A DNA stretch of 32,372 nt from Dysgonamonadaceae bacterium (GCA_031256775.1 JAIRPX010000135.1:1-32372); one strand, 5' to 3'. Counted from the first letter of the stretch, positions 8,741-16,372 are shown. Translations and numbers: made by a program. Notes: generated from the sequence alone by a model not told the origin.

Positions 8741-8806
8741 GATGAGTAAACGAGTAGACGAGTAAACGAGGAAACAAGAAAACGAGGAAACGAGGTAGAC
8801 AAGTAA
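8741..8806. repeat. Octamer repeat block (GAGTAAAC type)
   Basis: About eight degenerate tandem octamers: GAGTAAAC, GAGTAGAC, GAGTAAAC, GAGGAAAC, AAGAAAAC, GAGGAAAC and so on. They are related to the 24-base array at 23385-23876 and to the short block at 21773-21806. The block lies just after the AAA-ATPase-like gene and is non-coding. Confidence 0.8.
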
Positions 8807-8847
8807 TTGTATTGTATTTGAACTAATGTCGTTTTTTATGCGACAAA

Positions 8848-8880
8848 ATGTCAGTTTAGTGGACTGGCATTTTTTTTGAC
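8848..8880 (+). promoter_or_regulatory. Inverted repeat plus -24/-12-like element upstream of htpG
   Basis: ATGTCAGT and ACTGGCAT form an inverted repeat (one mismatch) around a 7-base loop, followed by eight T. This could be read as a weak terminator for the upstream gene. The same sequence also contains TGGCA (8865-8869) and, in sigma-54 register, TTGAC (8876-8880). That resembles the TGGCAC-N5-TTGC layout, with A in place of the usual -12 C. No TAnnTTTG box precedes htpG, so this is the best candidate for its control region. Which reading is right cannot be decided from sequence. Confidence 0.4.
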
Positions 8881-8919
8881 TTGTTTCAGAAAAACAATAA
8901 TAACATAATAAAAAAGCGT

Positions 8920-10788
8920 ATGAGTACAAATAAAAAAAGCGGTCAAATTGGGGTAACGACTGAAAACATTTTCCCTATTATTAAAAAATTCCTTTACAGC
9001 GATCATGAAATATTTCTTCGCGAACTTGTTTCTAACGCTGTCGATGCAACACAAAAACTCAAAACATTAGCTTCTGTTGGCGAATTTAAAAACGAACTTG
9101 GCGACCTGAATATTCAGATAAGTATCGACGAAAAGAAAAAAACATTGACAATTTCCGACAGAGGAATCGGTTTAACGGCAGACGAAATTGAAAAATACAT
9201 CAACCAGATTGCTTTTTCGAGTGCAAATGATTTCCTCGACAAATACAAAAAAGACGCAAATTCAATTATAGGACATTTTGGCTTGGGATTTTATTCCGCT
9301 TTCATGGTTTCCAAAAAGGTTGAAATCATCACCCGTTCATGGCGCGACGATGCTGTTGCAATGAAATGGGAATGTGACGGCTCGCCAGAATACATAATGA
9401 CGGAAACTAAAAAAGAATCGCGGGGAACTGACATTATTCTTCATATTGACGACGAAAACAAAGAATTTCTGGAAAAATATCGAATAGAAAGTCTTCTCAA
9501 AAAATATTGCCGCTTCCTGCCTGTTTCTATCGCATTTGGAAAAAAAACAGAATGGAAAGATGGAAAATCAATTGAAACAGAAGAAGATAATATTATTAAT
9601 GAAACCAATCCCCTGTGGACGCGCAAACCTTCTGAACTGACAGATGAAGATTATATTAAGTTCTATAAGGAACTTTATCCTTTCAGCGAAGATCCTTTGT
9701 TCTGGATTCACCTGAATGTTGATTATCCATTTAACTTGACAGGAGTTCTTTATTTCCCGAAAGTTAAAAATGGAATTGATTTGCAAAAAAATAAAATCCA
9801 GCTCTACTGCAATCAGGTGTATGTCACGGATTCGGTGGAAGGAATAGTGCCTGAATTTTTGACTTTATTGCATGGTGTAATCGACTCTCCCGATATTCCG
9901 TTGAATGTCTCGCGCTCTTATCTGCAAAGCGACAGCAACGTGAAAAAAATATCTTCTTATATCACTAAAAAAGTAGCCGACCGCCTGGAAGAAATTTTCA
10001 AAAATAACCGTCCGCAATTTGAAGAAAAATGGAACAGTTTGAAAATTTTTGTAGAATACGGAATGATTACCGATGAAAAATTCTGCGAAAGGGCAATGAA
10101 ATTTGTTCTCGTAGAAAACACCGATAATAAATTTTTTACTCTCGACGAATATAAAACACTGATAGATAGCAGTCAAACAGATAAGGATAAAACTTTAATC
10201 CATCTTTATACAAGTAACAAACAGGAACAGTACGCCTATATCGACGCAGCCAGAGAAAAGGGTTACGATGTGTTAGTCATGGATGGTCAGCTGGATACGC
10301 ATCTCATGAATACTCTGGAACAAAAATTAGAAAAATGTCGTTTTACGCGGGTTGACGCCGACGTGATTGACAACCTGATTAAGAAAAACGACAGCAAAGA
10401 AGTGAAACTCTCCGATGATGAAAGAAATGCTTTAACAGATCTTTTCAAATCGGTAATTCCTCCCGTTGAAAAAACAGATTTTATTGTCGGTTTTGAACAT
10501 CTTGGTGAAAAAGGCAATCCCGTCACCATAACTCAAAACGAATTTATGAGGCGAATGAAAGAAATGTCGGCAATGCAGGGAGGAGGAATGAATTTTTATG
10601 GCGATCTACCACTGTCGTATAACATGATTGTAAACTTGGATGCTCCTGTGGTGAAACGGGTGGAAGCCGACAGGGAAAACTCAAAAGAAACAATAAGCCA
10701 GTTAGTCGATTTGGCTCTATTGTCCAACGGGTTACTGAAAGGCGAAGCTCTAAGTAAATTTATCAAACGAAGCATAGAACTTATATAA
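8920..10788 (+). CDS. htpG: Chaperone HtpG (Hsp90 family)
   Basis: 622 residues from the ATG at 8920. An in-frame TTG at 8881 is less likely, because the peptide after the ATG matches the usual short HtpG N-terminus (GQIGVTTENIFPI). The GHKL ATPase domain shows the ATP-binding motifs: RELVSNAVDA with the catalytic E35 and N39, DRGIGLT, and GHFGLGFYSAFMV. The middle domain has NVSRSYLQSD with the conserved arginine that reaches the ATP phosphate. The C-terminal dimerisation domain ends near SKFIKRSIELI. It folds and remodels client proteins in the cytosol, usually with DnaK. The upstream region carries a distinctive inverted repeat instead of a vegetative promoter, which fits stress control. 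Confidence 0.97.
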   Translation: MSTNKKSGQIGVTTENIFPIIKKFLYSDHEIFLRELVSNAVDATQKLKTLASVGEFKNELGDLNIQISIDEKKKTLTISDRGIGLTADEIEKYINQIAFSSANDFLDKYKKDANSIIGHFGLGFYSAFMVSKKVEIITRSWRDDAVAMKWECDGSPEYIMTETKKESRGTDIILHIDDENKEFLEKYRIESLLKKYCRFLPVSIAFGKKTEWKDGKSIETEEDNIINETNPLWTRKPSELTDEDYIKFYKELYPFSEDPLFWIHLNVDYPFNLTGVLYFPKVKNGIDLQKNKIQLYCNQVYVTDSVEGIVPEFLTLLHGVIDSPDIPLNVSRSYLQSDSNVKKISSYITKKVADRLEEIFKNNRPQFEEKWNSLKIFVEYGMITDEKFCERAMKFVLVENTDNKFFTLDEYKTLIDSSQTDKDKTLIHLYTSNKQEQYAYIDAAREKGYDVLVMDGQLDTHLMNTLEQKLEKCRFTRVDADVIDNLIKKNDSKEVKLSDDERNALTDLFKSVIPPVEKTDFIVGFEHLGEKGNPVTITQNEFMRRMKEMSAMQGGGMNFYGDLPLSYNMIVNLDAPVVKRVEADRENSKETISQLVDLALLSNGLLKGEALSKFIKRSIELI

Positions 10789-10825
10789 ATGACAAAATAA
10801 TGATAAGAATATGACTTTTTTTTTC

Positions 10826-10833
10826 TACATTTG
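10826..10833 (+). promoter_or_regulatory. -7 box for sppA
   Basis: TACATTTG followed by C matches TAnnTTTG, 47 bases before the sppA ATG. No clear TTTG lies about 20 bases upstream. Confidence 0.5.
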
Positions 10834-10880
10834 CAGAAAAAAAAATTGTACTCTCATATTTAATCTAAAAAACAAAAGAA

Positions 10881-12689
10881 ATGAAATCTTTTTTCAAAAT
10901 GATGCTTGCTTCCACATTGGGAGTAATCATTGCAAGCGTAATTTTATCTGTTTTGTCTTTCGTCATTATTATCGCTATGGCAGCTTCTCTGGGCAGTTCG
11001 CCAACCTATAATCTTGAGAAAGAAACTGTTCTGAAAATAAATCTGAACGGAGTAATACAGGAACGGGAAGACAGTAATCCGTTTAATGAATTATTTAAAA
11101 ATTCGGCAATTGGCTCTTATGGCTTGAATGACATTCTTTCAGCTATTAAAAAAGCAAAGGAAAACGACAAAATCAAGGGAATTTATCTCTATGCAGGTTA
11201 TCCATCCGGTGGTTACGCCACTATGGAGCCGATCCGTCAGGCGTTGCTGGATTTCAAGGAAAGCAAAAAATTCATTATCGCATACGGAGAAAATTTCACC
11301 CACACTTCGTATTATGTAGCTTCGGTTGCCGACGAGATTTTTATGAATCCTCAGGGAATATTCGATTTCAGAGGTTTAGCTACTTCTATTCAATTCAACA
11401 AAGGCGTTTTTGAAAAATGGGGAATCGAAATGCAGGTGTTTAAGGTAGGTACCTACAAATCGGCTGTCGAACCATACATATTGGACAAAATGAGCGACGC
11501 CAACAGGGAACAGGTAACTGCTTTTTTAAACGATATATGGAAAACTCTGCTGACAGGCATTTCTGAAAGCAGGAATATTTCCGTCGATCAGTTAAACCGT
11601 TATGCCGACGAGTGCCTGACTTTTGTAACTCCCGAATCCATAGTTAAATATAAATTAATTGACGGTTTGAAATATGGCGACGAAGTTGATACGTATCTGA
11701 AAGAAAAATTAGAATTGAAGAAAGATGCTAAATTAAAAATAGCAGGCGTAAAGGATATGAAAACAGTTCCCGGAGTGAAAAAGAAAACGGAAAAAGACAA
11801 AATAGCAGTCCTTTATGCGGAAGGAGAGATTATTGAAGACGAAGCCCCCAGTTTCTTATATTCCGGACACAGCATCACTGCTAAAGAATATGTTAAGGAA
11901 TTGAATAAACTGAAAGATGACAAGGATGTGAAAGCTGTTGTCTTCCGCGTCAATTCTCCGGGAGGAAGCGCTTTTGCTTCCGAACAGATATGGCATGCCG
12001 TGAAAGAACTGCGCAAAGAAAAACCGGTAGTTGTGTCAATGGGCAATTACGCAGCTTCTGGTGGATACTATATTTCATGTTGTGCAAATAAAATTATTGC
12101 AGAACCAAGCACGCTGACAGGTTCTATCGGCATCTTCGGCTTGATTCCTAATGGAGCGCAGCTGGCAAAAAGAATGGGCGCTACTCACGACGGTGTTTCA
12201 ACAAATAAACATTCCAATTTTGCCGATGATGTTTTGTCCATTCCTTTTATTGGCATCGGATTATTGCCTGCAAGACCGATGAACAGCGACGAATGTGTTA
12301 TGATTCAAGCATATATAGAAAGAGGCTACGACACTTTTATAAGCCACTGTGCAGAAGGTCGTTCCAAAACTAAAGAAGAAATTGACGCTATTGGTCAAGG
12401 GCGCGTATGGACAGGCAATCAGGCTTTGGAGCTTGGTCTGGTAGATGAACTGGGCGGCATTGACAAAGCTATAAAATCGGCTGCCGAACTTGCGGGAATC
12501 GAAAATTATTCTACCGCAGAATATCCCGTGCAAAAAGATTTCATTACAAATTTACTTGAAACATCGACCGAAAGCGCAAGTGAAAAGATTGCTCAGGTAA
12601 TTATTGGAAAAGAAGCTTTTGAGCAAAAAAGAATACTGAACGCCTGGCAAAATTATGATTACAGGCAGGCAATCATGCAGGAATGGTAA
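10881..12689 (+). CDS. sppA: Signal peptide peptidase SppA, 67-kDa type (protease IV)
   Basis: 602 residues, the full-length double-domain form. One N-terminal membrane helix (about residues 8-35) is followed by two tandem SppA/S49 domains. The Ser-Lys dyad is split between them, as in E. coli SppA: K193 in VGTYKSAVEPY lies in the N-terminal domain, and S363 in NSPGGSAFASE lies in the C-terminal domain. The second domain also has YAASGGYYIS and TGSIGIFG. It degrades cleaved signal peptides in the inner membrane. The stop codon is 39 bases before lpxK, so the two may be co-transcribed. Confidence 0.95.
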   Translation: MKSFFKMMLASTLGVIIASVILSVLSFVIIIAMAASLGSSPTYNLEKETVLKINLNGVIQEREDSNPFNELFKNSAIGSYGLNDILSAIKKAKENDKIKGIYLYAGYPSGGYATMEPIRQALLDFKESKKFIIAYGENFTHTSYYVASVADEIFMNPQGIFDFRGLATSIQFNKGVFEKWGIEMQVFKVGTYKSAVEPYILDKMSDANREQVTAFLNDIWKTLLTGISESRNISVDQLNRYADECLTFVTPESIVKYKLIDGLKYGDEVDTYLKEKLELKKDAKLKIAGVKDMKTVPGVKKKTEKDKIAVLYAEGEIIEDEAPSFLYSGHSITAKEYVKELNKLKDDKDVKAVVFRVNSPGGSAFASEQIWHAVKELRKEKPVVVSMGNYAASGGYYISCCANKIIAEPSTLTGSIGIFGLIPNGAQLAKRMGATHDGVSTNKHSNFADDVLSIPFIGIGLLPARPMNSDECVMIQAYIERGYDTFISHCAEGRSKTKEEIDAIGQGRVWTGNQALELGLVDELGGIDKAIKSAAELAGIENYSTAEYPVQKDFITNLLETSTESASEKIAQVIIGKEAFEQKRILNAWQNYDYRQAIMQEW

Positions 12690-12728
12690 AAATGACGTCA
12701 TATTTGCTTTCCGTTTCCTGAATTGCAG

Positions 12729-13820
12729 ATGTCTAAAATTAGAATTAATAAAATTTTGTTGCCTCTTTCGTGGCTTTACGGAATGGTGGTTTGGGTCAGG
12801 AATAAACTTTTCGACTGGAAAATTCTTCCGGTCGAAAAGTTTGATATTCCTGTCGTTTCAATAGGAAATCTTGCAGTGGGAGGAACAGGGAAAACGCCTC
12901 ATACGGAATATTTAATTCGTATGTTAAGCAGAAAATATAGAGTAGCTGTTCTGAGTCGCGGATACAAACGGAAAACTCGTGGCTTTATTCTTGCCTGTAA
13001 AAATGCCGACAGCCGCAGCATTGGCGACGAACCTTATCAGATGTACAGGAAATTTCCTGAAATTATGATAGCAGTTGACTCCAATCGTCGAAGGGGAATC
13101 AAAAATTTACTGAATCTTCCGGAAAACAAAAAACCGGAAGTGATTTTATTAGACGACGCTTTTCAGCACCGCTATGTAAAACCATCTCTGTCTATTTTAT
13201 TGACAGACAGCCGACGACCGTTTTACGACGATTACCTGTTGCCTGCGGGACGTTTACGCGAATCTGCAAAAAATGCCAAAAGAGCAGATATAATTATTTT
13301 TACAAAATGCAATAAAGAATTACGAATCAGGAATTACGAATCAGGAATTACGAATCAGGTATTAACTTTCAACTCTCAACTTTCCTACAAGGGGCTTTTG
13401 CCTGTTTTTCCTGAGAAAAGCGCTACTCAAAAAGAAAATCTTGAAAGGCTGAAAAAAGAGTCATTTTCATTTCTTTTGATTGCAGGATTAGCTTGTCCGG
13501 AAGATATGATTCAATATCTTAAAAATTACACATCCGACTTGCATACAATGATTTATAAGGATCATCACAATTTTATCGGTAAAGATATTTCAGCAATCAG
13601 GGAAAATTTTGATAAAATACAGAATAAAAACAAATTGATTATCACGTCAGAAAAAGATGCTGCGCGATTAATACATAATTCCGATATTCAGGAAGAAATA
13701 AAAGGTCTGATATACTACCTGCCAATAGAGGTTGTATTCAAACCGGAACAGGACGAATTATTCACTCAAAAAATAGAAAATCATGTTAGAAACTTTAAAA
13801 GAAACAGTATCATGGCTTAA
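12729..13820 (+). CDS. lpxK: Tetraacyldisaccharide 4'-kinase LpxK with in-frame repeat insertion
   Basis: 363 residues from the ATG at 12729; a TTG two codons earlier is less likely. LpxK phosphorylates the 4' position of the lipid A disaccharide at the inner membrane. Visible features are an N-terminal amphipathic or membrane-associated segment (residues 10-23), a Walker A motif GNLAVGGTGKT (46-56), LSRGYKRKT, GDEPYQM, LDDAFQHR and LLPAGRLRE. A low-complexity insert, about residues 197-219, is encoded by three 14-base repeats followed by three heptamers (13317-13384). It keeps the frame and lies just after IIIFTKC, at a variable domain junction. The C-terminal part continues normally with FKDHHNF-like YKDHHNFIG and ITSEKDAARL. 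The end overlaps the purine nucleoside phosphorylase gene by 38 bases. Confidence 0.93.
   Translation: MSKIRINKILLPLSWLYGMVVWVRNKLFDWKILPVEKFDIPVVSIGNLAVGGTGKTPHTEYLIRMLSRKYRVAVLSRGYKRKTRGFILACKNADSRSIGDEPYQMYRKFPEIMIAVDSNRRRGIKNLLNLPENKKPEVILLDDAFQHRYVKPSLSILLTDSRRPFYDDYLLPAGRLRESAKNAKRADIIIFTKCNKELRIRNYESGITNQVLTFNSQLSYKGLLPVFPEKSATQKENLERLKKESFSFLLIAGLACPEDMIQYLKNYTSDLHTMIYKDHHNFIGKDISAIRENFDKIQNKNKLIITSEKDAARLIHNSDIQEEIKGLIYYLPIEVVFKPEQDELFTQKIENHVRNFKRNSIMA
13317..13384 (+). repeat. Tandem repeat inside lpxK (3 x 14 bases plus 3 x 7 bases)
   Basis: GAATTACGAATCAG occurs three times in a row, exactly, at 13317-13358. After a five-base spacer come AACTTTC, AACTCTC and AACTTTC (13364-13384). 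Three repeats of 14 and three of 7 are both multiples of three in total, so the reading frame survives. The encoded peptide is polar and low in complexity. Confidence 0.9.
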
Positions 13821-14595
13821 GCCTCAGATACCCGAAGACGCTAAAATCGGCATTATTCTCGGCACAGGGTTAGGCGATCTGGCAGACAATATTACCGACA
13901 GGAAAGAAATCCCTTACGAGAAGATTCCCAATTTTCCGGTTTCAACAGTTGCCGGACATCAGGGAAATCTGATAGTTGGAAAATTAGGCGGCAAGACGGT
14001 TTTAGCCATGCAGGGAAGATTTCATTATTATGAAGGCTATGATATGAAACAGGTTACTTATCCTGTCAGAGTGATGCAACTGCTTGGTATTGAGTATTTA
14101 TTTATATCCAATGCCGCCGGAGGAATGAACGGTTCTTTTGAGATAGGGGATATAATGATGATAGAAGACCATATCAATCTGTTTCCCGAACATCCGTTAA
14201 GAGGTAAAAACTGGGAGGAATTGGGAGTGCGTTTCCCCGATATGAGCGATGCATATAGCAAAAAATTGCGGGAAATGGCAGTTGCTATTGCCAAAAAAAA
14301 CAGTATTAAACTGCAATATGGCGTATATGTAGGCATTCAGGGTCCTACTTTCGAAACTCCGGCAGAATATTATTTTTTCAAGATTATAGGAGGAGATGCA
14401 ATAGGAATGTCCACTGTGCCGGAAGTGATTGTTGCTCGTCATGGCGGGATGAAAGTACTGGCGTTTTCCGTTATCACTGATTTGGGAGTTTACGGTAAAG
14501 TTGTGGAAGTTAGCCACGAAGACGTACAGAAAGCGGCTCAAGAGGCTCAACCCAAACTGGCGTTTTTAATGGAGGAAGTAATAAAGCAATTGTAG
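13783..14595 (+). CDS. Purine nucleoside phosphorylase (trimeric class)
   Basis: 270 residues. The enzyme splits inosine or guanosine with phosphate, giving the base and ribose 1-phosphate, in purine salvage. Motifs fit the trimeric PNP family: the phosphate-binding opening IILGTGLGDLAD, AMQGRFHYYEGYD, SNAAGGMNGSFEIGDIMMI, the base-site region GPTFETPAEYYF, GGDAIGMSTVPEVIVARH, and the C-terminal SVITDLG with the N or D that selects 6-oxopurines. The start lies 38 bases inside lpxK, so translation is probably coupled. It ends five bases before the convergent gene at 14601. Confidence 0.95.
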   Translation: MLETLKETVSWLKPQIPEDAKIGIILGTGLGDLADNITDRKEIPYEKIPNFPVSTVAGHQGNLIVGKLGGKTVLAMQGRFHYYEGYDMKQVTYPVRVMQLLGIEYLFISNAAGGMNGSFEIGDIMMIEDHINLFPEHPLRGKNWEELGVRFPDMSDAYSKKLREMAVAIAKKNSIKLQYGVYVGIQGPTFETPAEYYFFKIIGGDAIGMSTVPEVIVARHGGMKVLAFSVITDLGVYGKVVEVSHEDVQKAAQEAQPKLAFLMEEVIKQL

Positions 14596-14600
14596 TTTGT

Positions 14601-14963
14601 TTATTTTCTTTTTGAAAAATAATGCTGCCGCAATAAAGTGTCGGCTACAAGTAAGAGCAAGACAGCCAAGCCAGTAAGGGTAGTTGTTGGTTTTATTTCC
14701 AAGTTGATAGGCGGTAAAGCAAACCGTGAGAAAAAGTCCGGAACAAAAAAATAAATGTACAGGATGGGGAAAAGAAGCATGACAAAAATTCCTGCCGCCA
14801 TTTGTAAGAACAGTATCCATTTTTGTCTTTTTGCCTGTTTTAACGCCTCTACCTCAACTTTACCCATCAGGTTTTCCATAAAACCTGACGAAGGGGAAGT
14901 TAGGTTGATTTGTTTAAATAAATTCTTTAACTGCTTGTCTGATATTGTATTATTATTATTCAT
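14601..14963 (-). CDS. Small membrane protein paired with the ECF sigma factor (putative anti-sigma)
   Basis: 120 residues. The N-terminal 45 or so are cytosolic and contain SGFMENLMGKVEVEALKQAKRQK, a helical stretch common in Bacteroidetes proteins that sit next to sigma factors. Two membrane helices follow (about 48-72 and 94-112), with a short loop between. The start codon overlaps the end of the sigma-factor gene by 8 bases, so the two are translated from one mRNA. By position and topology it may hold the sigma factor at the membrane. No recognised anti-sigma motif (such as a zinc-binding H-x3-C-x2-C) is present, so this role is an inference. Confidence 0.75.
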   Translation of the reverse strand: MNNNNTISDKQLKNLFKQINLTSPSSGFMENLMGKVEVEALKQAKRQKWILFLQMAAGIFVMLLFPILYIYFFVPDFFSRFALPPINLEIKPTTTLTGLAVLLLLVADTLLRQHYFSKRK

Positions 14964-15510
14964 CTTGCATAAGTTTTTGTATTTCCACTGCTAATTTTTT
15001 ACGAATCCGATACAGTTTTACTTTCACATTAGAAACCGTCTGATTACTTATTTTACTTATATTTTCAACCGACTGACCGTCCATATAATGCAAAGTAAGT
15101 AAAAAAATTTCATCTGGCAATAATTTTTTCATTGCTTTGTCCAGATATTGCAATTTTATTTCGTTTTTTTCCGTATCATCTTCTTCTGTAAATGATTCAT
15201 CATTAAAAATTAAACTGTCGTCTATCGAAGTAAAAAATAATTTTCTTTTTCTCAATTCTGATAATGTCGTATTGTATGCGATCCTGTAAAGCCATGTTGA
15301 AAACTCCGAATCTTCCCTGAACTGCTGGATAGATTTAAAAACCTTGATAAAAATTTCTTGAGTAATATCTTCCGCATCTTCCCTGTTTTCAACAATTTTA
15401 ACGACAATTGTAAAGACCATGTTCTGATATTTGGACACAATCGCCGAAAAAGCGCTGAAATCGCCAGATTTCACTTTCTGTATGTAGAACAAGTCTTTAT
15501 CATTTTTCAT
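14956..15510 (-). CDS. ECF-type RNA polymerase sigma factor
   Basis: 184 residues from the ATG at 15510. Region 2 holds EDAEDITQEIFIKVFKSIQQF and FSTWLYRIAYN, the core-binding and -10-recognising helices. Region 4 holds LPDEIFLLTLHYMDGQSVENIS and VSNVKVKLYRIRKKL, a helix-turn-helix for the -35. The frame is open upstream to an ATG at 15534, but the -10 element of a promoter lies at 15519-15524, inside that extension. The 15510 start, which also gives a normal ECF N-terminus (MKNDKDLFY), is therefore preferred. Neighbours are a membrane partner gene downstream with an 8-base overlap and a divergent membrane-protein gene with a matching promoter. The regulon most likely includes its own gene. 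Confidence 0.95.
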   Translation of the reverse strand: MKNDKDLFYIQKVKSGDFSAFSAIVSKYQNMVFTIVVKIVENREDAEDITQEIFIKVFKSIQQFREDSEFSTWLYRIAYNTTLSELRKRKLFFTSIDDSLIFNDESFTEEDDTEKNEIKLQYLDKAMKKLLPDEIFLLTLHYMDGQSVENISKISNQTVSNVKVKLYRIRKKLAVEIQKLMQDE

Positions 15511-15518
15511 ATTTTTTA

Positions 15519-15546
15519 GACGCATGGAAAGCAATCAGGTTACAAA
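15519..15546 (-). promoter_or_regulatory. Predicted ECF-dependent promoter of the sigma gene (autoregulation)
   Basis: On the minus strand, TTTGTAACC (15538-15546) is followed after 13 bases by TGCGTC (15519-15524) and then TAA. The -35 AAC and -10 CGTC cores are typical of ECF promoters. The same two elements with the same 13-base spacing occur in the opposite direction at 15576-15603. The predicted start of transcription falls close to the ATG at 15510, so this transcript may be leaderless. Confidence 0.7.
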
Positions 15547-15550
15547 GTTA
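15543..15550 (-). promoter_or_regulatory. Vegetative -7 box overlapping the ECF -35
   Basis: The minus strand reads TAACTTTG, a match to the Bacteroidetes TAnnTTTG -7 box, overlapping the first bases of TTTGTAACC. It could supply basal sigma transcription from about 15536, giving a leader of about 26 bases before the ATG at 15510. No -33 element is seen at the right distance, so it may be coincidental. Confidence 0.4.
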
Positions 15551-15575
15551 AAGAAAAAAAACGGCTGAATATTTT

Positions 15576-15603
15576 TTTGTAACCAAATTTGAAATACTGC
15601 GTC
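15576..15603 (+). promoter_or_regulatory. Predicted ECF-dependent promoter of the divergent membrane-protein gene
   Basis: TTTGTAACC (15576-15584), then 13 bases, then TGCGTC (15598-15603) and AAA. Elements and spacing match the promoter in front of the sigma gene on the other strand. Transcription would start near 15610, about 44 bases before the ATG at 15654. Confidence 0.7.
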
Positions 15604-15653
15604 AAATTAGCGAATAAAAAAATTATTGTTTAATAAATTAATAAAGAATTGTT

Positions 15654-16046
15654 ATGGAACTTACTCCTATTTTTGTTATTGGATTTTTGGTTTTGGGAAC
15701 TTACAAAATCATCGAATTATTTGTAAAAAGAAAAGAGCGTTTGGTTATTATTGAAAAATTCACATCACAGACGGGTTTAGAGCCTGTTCGTTTACCTAAA
15801 TTATTTTATGAGAGAAAGGACTTTGGTTCCTGGTCATTGAGAATCTCATTATTATTAATCGGTATTGGAATAGGAGCATTGTGTGCATTTTTCATTCGAA
15901 TATGGTGTATTGAAACTATGTTAAATCATGATTTGAGTACACTTTATATTGCCTGTTTGTCTTTATTTGGCGGAATTGGATTATTTATCGCATTCTTGAT
16001 CGAATTGAAACAAAAAAACAAGCAACCAGACGGCGGTATTGAGTGA
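15654..16046 (+). CDS. Small membrane protein, DUF6249-like, probable ECF target
   Basis: 130 residues with three hydrophobic segments: about residues 4-22, 64-86 and 97-118. Between the first and second lies a charged, cytosolic stretch (KRKERLVIIEKF) and then FGSWSLRISLLLIGIGIGAL, a pattern I associate with the DUF6249 family of Bacteroidetes membrane proteins often found beside ECF sigma factors. The family has no known biochemical function. It has a promoter matching that of the sigma gene and a strong terminator downstream, so it appears to be a single-gene unit controlled by the sigma factor. The family name is from memory and should be treated as likely rather than certain. Confidence 0.75.
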   Translation: MELTPIFVIGFLVLGTYKIIELFVKRKERLVIIEKFTSQTGLEPVRLPKLFYERKDFGSWSLRISLLLIGIGIGALCAFFIRIWCIETMLNHDLSTLYIACLSLFGGIGLFIAFLIELKQKNKQPDGGIE

Positions 16047-16061
16047 AAATCATTAAATGAC

Positions 16062-16118
16062 ATCAATGCCTGAATGTTACGTTAGTCTTTATAAATATTC
16101 GGACATTGATTTTTTTTT
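16062..16118 (+). terminator. Rho-independent terminator after the DUF6249-like gene
   Basis: ATCAATGCCTGAAT (16062-16075) pairs with ATTCGGACATTGAT (16097-16110), 12 of 14 positions, around a 21-base loop. Nine T follow directly. It ends at the stop codon of the convergent small ORF. Confidence 0.75.
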
Positions 16119-16305
16119 AAAATTTATTCAATAACCAGATAGTTGTGAATATAAATAAACCCACTAATATAGTTAGTAGCATTAAAAAAAGTGTTACTTT
16201 AAGTCGTGAATAATCTTTTTTAACAATGCAAATCACCGCAGTTACACTGTGTTTGGTTAATGCTATAGCCATTATCACTAAAAGCATAATATTTGGAAAA
16301 TTCAT
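16117..16305 (-). CDS. Very small membrane protein (hypothetical)
   Basis: 62 residues, nearly all membrane: one helix at about residues 4-26 and a second at 38-58, joined by a basic loop (KKDYSRLK). I do not recognise the family. A good -7 box (TATCTTTG, 16373-16380) lies about 68 bases upstream, which argues that the ORF is real. It is convergent with the ECF-controlled gene and sits at the edge of a repeat island. A role linked to the sigma locus is only a guess. Confidence 0.5.
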   Translation of the reverse strand: MNFPNIMLLVIMAIALTKHSVTAVICIVKKDYSRLKVTLFLMLLTILVGLFIFTTIWLLNKF

Positions 16306-16372
16306 AAGTAAAATTTATTAACTGTCATTATTGTATTTTGAGTTTTTATCATTTATTGTTAATTTAATGCAG

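Noticed and set aside
8881..8919. TTG start for htpG, adding 13 residues
   Set aside because: The extension (asparagine-rich) is absent from the family N-terminus as I know it, and the ATG at 8920 fits.
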